DNA from: Methylomicrobium lacus LW14
GTDB lineage: Bacteria; Pseudomonadota; Gammaproteobacteria; Methylococcales; Methylomonadaceae
Reading direction: 5' to 3'
Length of the DNA stretch: 64,000 nucleotides
Assembly (NCBI RefSeq): GCF_000527095.1
Contig: NZ_AZUN01000001.1
Location: 2,170,001-2,234,000 of the forward strand
Shown: in pieces, positions 61,109 through 64,000 of the stretch
Layout: the number at the start of each line of letters is the position of its first letter
Numbering within the stretch: position 1 is the stretch's first letter
The notes under the pieces: model-generated
Database searches by the model: none
Seen by the model: the letters and a program-made list of their open reading frames with translations, nothing else
Told to the model about the DNA's origin: nothing
Program-made: the position numbers and the translations under genes

Positions 61109-61478
61109 ATGGAGCGTTTCGAACGTATTTACCAGCTGCACCAACTCCTGTCCGGGCGCCGCACGCCGATCGCCAATCGGGAGCTTCGGGAACGGCTGGA
61201 ATGTTCCGAAATCACCGTCAAGCGGCTGATCGACGTCATGCGCGCTCATTTCGCCGCGCCGATCATGTATGACCGGCAATTGAAGGGCTACCGCTACGAC
61301 AATCAAAAGGGTGCCCATCCATGAATTGCCGGGACTCTGGTTCAACACCGAAGAACTGTGGGGCCTTCTGACCTGCCATGCCCTGCTCGGCAGATTGTCG
61401 CAAGGCCTTTTCGGCGACCCCATCGCTCAATTGCGCCAACGCGTCGGGGGCGTGAACGGTTACTCGCTTAAGCTCTAG
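61109..61478 (+). pseudogene. WYL-type transcriptional regulator, frameshifted and truncated
   Basis: The first part encodes MERFERIYQLHQLLSGRRTP, then LRERLECSEITVKRLIDVM and RQLKGYRYD: a winged-helix domain at the start of YafY/WYL regulators. It ends at a stop near 61322. The continuation in another frame, ELPGLWFNTEELWGLLTCHA, LLGRLSQGLFGD and AQLRQRVGG, is the normal next segment of these proteins. It stops at 61478 without a WYL domain. One frameshift plus loss of the C-terminal half. Confidence 0.75.
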
Positions 61479-61549
61479 TCGCTGGGCTGTTTATCTCCGC
61501 CCGATGGGCAGCTTTTGTGAAGAGGGGCGACCGATGCAGGGTCGGCCGA

Positions 61550-62761
61550 TCATTTTATCAGCGCTACCCTACCGCAATCCAAATCCAGCGCCGCGTCGGG
61601 CGTAACCAAATTCCCGGCAACGATGGCTTTCGCTCTGGCTTCGGCCTTGGCTAGTTCATCAGCGAAAATGTCCGTTTCATATTCCTGACTGACAGCTTGG
61701 GTGAGCGACTCGCCGGGGGATTTTTCCGTGTTGTCCACATGAATGGTCGTAACGGTGGAGAGCCCCGGACGAATGGGGTGTTTCAATAACTCGTCTTCCC
61801 GCAAGGCAATGCGGACGGGCACCCGCTCGACGATATGGATGAAATTTCCGGTGGCGTTGTCGGGAGGCAACAAGGCGAAAACGCTGCCGGTCCCCGGCAC
61901 CAACCCTTCAACAGTCCCTTGAAAAGTGTAGTTGCCTCCATAAAGATCCACGGCAACCTCCGCCAGCTGGCCCGGCCTAACGCGCCGCAGCTCGGTTTCC
62001 CGCAAGTTCGCCTCGACCCACAGATGATTCAATGGAACCAATGTCATCAGAGAGTCGCCCGGTTGCACCCGGTCGCCTATCTGGACCCGCCGTTTTGCGA
62101 CATAGCCTGAAACCGGCGCATAAATTTGCTGACGGGTATACTCGATGTAAGCCGTGATAAATCGATGTTTGGCCGCTTCGATGTCGGGATGATCCTCTCT
62201 GCTGGTGCCGCCGATTCTGGCTTGAATCGCCTCGAGCTCGGATCTGGCCTCCAACATCTCGGCATCGAGCGCCGCCATTTGATCTTCGGCGTTTTGCAAA
62301 ACCTGCTGCGACACCGAGCCGCTGGGTACGCCTTGCCGAAACCGGACGACATCATGGCGCACTCGGGCCAGTTTGGAGGCGCGCCCCATGAGTTTTTGGC
62401 ACATTTGCCGATGCGTGGGGAAAAGCGCACCGATGTCCCGTACCGATTGACCAAGTTCGCCTTCGGTCTGTTTTAAAGCCGTTTGCGCGCGGTGCTCGTC
62501 AAGCCGGACTAAAAGATCGCCTTTTTTGACAAATTGGCTTTCCTCCACCAAGACATGAGTCACAATGCCGGTCGCGTCCGCTTCGACCGGAATCAGGTTG
62601 CCGGTGACGAAGGCATTATGGCTGACGATCAAGTCACGGCGATACAGCCAATAACCGGTATAAATCAAAGCCGACATGACCAACATTAAAATAACCCATT
62701 GCAAGCGACGCTTACGGAGGACGCGAATACCTTGATGATGCGTTTTCATAGAACGTGTCAT
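61550..62761 (-). CDS. HlyD/EmrA-type membrane fusion protein
   Basis: 403 residues. One N-terminal transmembrane helix (WVILMLVMSALIYTGYWLY), a lipoyl-like half (VTGNLIPVEADATGIVTHVL, VKKGDLLVRLDEHRA), a helical hairpin, the second lipoyl half (IYAPVSGYVAKRRVQIGDRV) and a beta-barrel. Periplasmic adaptor of a tripartite efflux pump, EmrA-like. Downstream of the outer-membrane factor gene by 14 bp. No inner-membrane EmrB partner is seen within the window. Confidence 0.88.
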   Translation of the reverse strand: MTRSMKTHHQGIRVLRKRRLQWVILMLVMSALIYTGYWLYRRDLIVSHNAFVTGNLIPVEADATGIVTHVLVEESQFVKKGDLLVRLDEHRAQTALKQTEGELGQSVRDIGALFPTHRQMCQKLMGRASKLARVRHDVVRFRQGVPSGSVSQQVLQNAEDQMAALDAEMLEARSELEAIQARIGGTSREDHPDIEAAKHRFITAYIEYTRQQIYAPVSGYVAKRRVQIGDRVQPGDSLMTLVPLNHLWVEANLRETELRRVRPGQLAEVAVDLYGGNYTFQGTVEGLVPGTGSVFALLPPDNATGNFIHIVERVPVRIALREDELLKHPIRPGLSTVTTIHVDNTEKSPGESLTQAVSQEYETDIFADELAKAEARAKAIVAGNLVTPDAALDLDCGRVALIK

Positions 62762-62775
62762 TAACAAAACTCACT

Positions 62776-64000
62776 TCACTTTTTATCGAACATTGCCGGC
62801 ATGGTAATCAACCATCGGAGCAAGCTGAAACCTTCGGGATGGTCCTGAGAATGCGCGATTTTCTGTTGCACGATCTTAAGATCATTGGAGTATCCGCCTC
62901 CTAGCGCTTCGATTAAATCCACCCTGGCGATCCAATGCTCGGCTTCCACCGCCTGCAAGGCATGTTCCTGGTCGAGCGCGGTGTATTCACGGCTCAGCGC
63001 GGTTTGGCGATCGTCCAGGCCAATACTGAAACGCTCTTCCGCGAGCGTCTGGTTCTTGCGTGACGAAGACAGCAAGCGAACTTGAGCTTTCAATATGGAA
63101 TGGGTTTCCTCCCAACTGCTGAGACTATCCCCGACTTCCTGCACGGCGTGCAGCAAGGTATCGTTATAAAGCTCCACCGCGCCGTCGTACTCGGCGAGTT
63201 GAGCCGATAATTCTCCCCGCAGCCGTCCGCCCTCGAACAAGGGAAGGCGAACGCCGGGCGCCACGCCATAAGAGAAACTGGCGCCTGAAAATAACAGGTT
63301 GGCTAAACTGCTGGCGCCTTTGGTCATCGTCAACGCGTTGAAGCCGGCGAATGCGGTGAGATCGATGGTAGGCAGAAAGCTGGCTTTGGCCATTTTTATG
63401 CGCTCCGAAGCGGCCTCGGCACGGCGCAATGCCGCCGCCAGATCGGGACGATGGGCCAGCAGTTCCAGGGGCAGCTTCGCAGGCAATTGCAGGGCTTTTG
63501 AATCATGAATCCCGGCGGCGAACAGCTTATCCAGCGGAATCGGTCCGCCCCCTGTCAACCGCACCAGCAGATTTTTCTGAATATCCAATTGGTCGCGAAG
63601 ACCGGCTTCGCGCTTGTTGGCCGCCTCCAATTCGATGCCGGCCTGTTCCACCGGGTCTTCGGAATCGAGTCCCAGTTTGAGCCGCATCTCGGCTAGATGC
63701 AGCATTTCCTTCCGCAACTCGACGATTTTTCGCGATAGATCGAGTTGCCTGCGCAACGCCAGTCCGCGGATATAGGAACGCGCGATCGCGGTCGTCAACA
63801 GCAGCCGGGTTTCGGCCATCTCCGCGTCTTCGGAAGCCGCTTCGCCGATCGCCGCTTCAAGCGCCGCGCGGTATTTTCCCCAAAAATCGAACTCATAGCG
63901 CAAACTCAAGGGATTCATTTTTCCGAAGACAATATTGGCGCCGGCCGCCTCTTCGCGATTGAGCGCCGCAAAAACGCCATGCTCCGAGATCCGTTCATTC
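62776..64000 (-). CDS. NodT-family outer-membrane efflux protein, N-terminus outside window
   Basis: The reading frame continues to the window edge: residues NERISEHGVFAALNR precede the internal Met at 63918, so the start lies beyond 64000. TolC-like outer-membrane factor of the NodT group: LRYEFDFWGKYRAALEAA, LLLTTAIARSYIRGLALRRQ, LLAHRPDLAAALRRAEAASE, and LFEGGRLRGELSAQLAEYD are the repeated family landmarks. Forms an operon with the EmrA-type adaptor. Confidence 0.9.
   Translation of the reverse strand, partial: NERISEHGVFAALNREEAAGANIVFGKMNPLSLRYEFDFWGKYRAALEAAIGEAASEDAEMAETRLLLTTAIARSYIRGLALRRQLDLSRKIVELRKEMLHLAEMRLKLGLDSEDPVEQAGIELEAANKREAGLRDQLDIQKNLLVRLTGGGPIPLDKLFAAGIHDSKALQLPAKLPLELLAHRPDLAAALRRAEAASERIKMAKASFLPTIDLTAFAGFNALTMTKGASSLANLLFSGASFSYGVAPGVRLPLFEGGRLRGELSAQLAEYDGAVELYNDTLLHAVQEVGDSLSSWEETHSILKAQVRLLSSSRKNQTLAEERFSIGLDDRQTALSREYTALDQEHALQAVEAEHWIARVDLIEALGGGYSNDLKIVQQKIAHSQDHPEGFSLLRWLITMPAMFDKK

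Overview
The window looks like a chromosomal segment of a gammaproteobacterium, most probably a type I methanotroph or a close relative (Methylococcales). Three things suggest this. The housekeeping block rimP-nusA-infB-rbfA-truB-rpsO-pnp has gammaproteobacterial order. A membrane proton/sodium pyrophosphatase (1424-3565) and a PPi-dependent phosphofructokinase (59601-60830) occur together, a PPi-based energy economy known from methanotrophs. Exopolysaccharide genes of the exosortase/VPS type are abundant. No pmo or mxa gene is present, so the methanotroph assignment is inference.

Layout. 1-5.4 kb: a partial exosortase-system acyltransferase, a methyltransferase, hppA and manC. 5.8-16.6 kb: nucleotide-sugar synthesis (phosphomannomutase, galE, the rmlBACD set for dTDP-rhamnose, gmd and fcl for GDP-fucose), with an Ala-rich secreted protein in between. 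16.6-18 kb: a repeat-rich patch with a DUF2442 gene, a broken DUF4160 partner and a VanZ-like protein. 18-42.4 kb: one long exopolysaccharide locus, nearly all on the minus strand. It holds a WcaJ-type initiating transferase, two O-antigen ligase/polymerase-like proteins, a Wzx flippase, a Wza/Wzc/outer-membrane-barrel export and control set, a CpsB phosphatase and a VpsP-like protein. It also holds glycosyltransferases, O-acetyl and pyruvyl decorating enzymes, a GH16 glycanase and a broken SGNH esterase. Its central part is visibly AT-richer (about 40% GC in a hand-counted line, against about 63% in pnp), which suggests acquisition or frequent exchange. A MntA/HepT toxin-antitoxin pair sits inside it.

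43-52 kb: the pnp-rpsO-truB-rbfA-infB-nusA-rimP operon, with a decayed metY-like tRNA upstream of rimP. 52-64 kb: a DCC-family protein, a lipase maturation factor, YjbQ, a GT1 glycosyltransferase, yejE and yejF split by a RelE/RelB-like pair, pfp, a broken WYL-type regulator, and an EmrA/NodT-type efflux pair running off the window.

The most unusual property is the density and variety of short palindromic and MITE-like repeats. At least seven families can be told apart by eye. Some carry terminal inverted repeats and flanking direct repeats, some are nested in each other, and several have entered or truncated genes (a VpsP-like gene, DUF4160, the 3' end of a Gly/Asn-rich secreted protein gene). 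Genes that modify the polysaccharide are decaying: one SGNH hydrolase has an in-frame stop and one hexapeptide acyltransferase has several frameshifts. No CRISPR array, rRNA gene or complete insertion sequence was seen.
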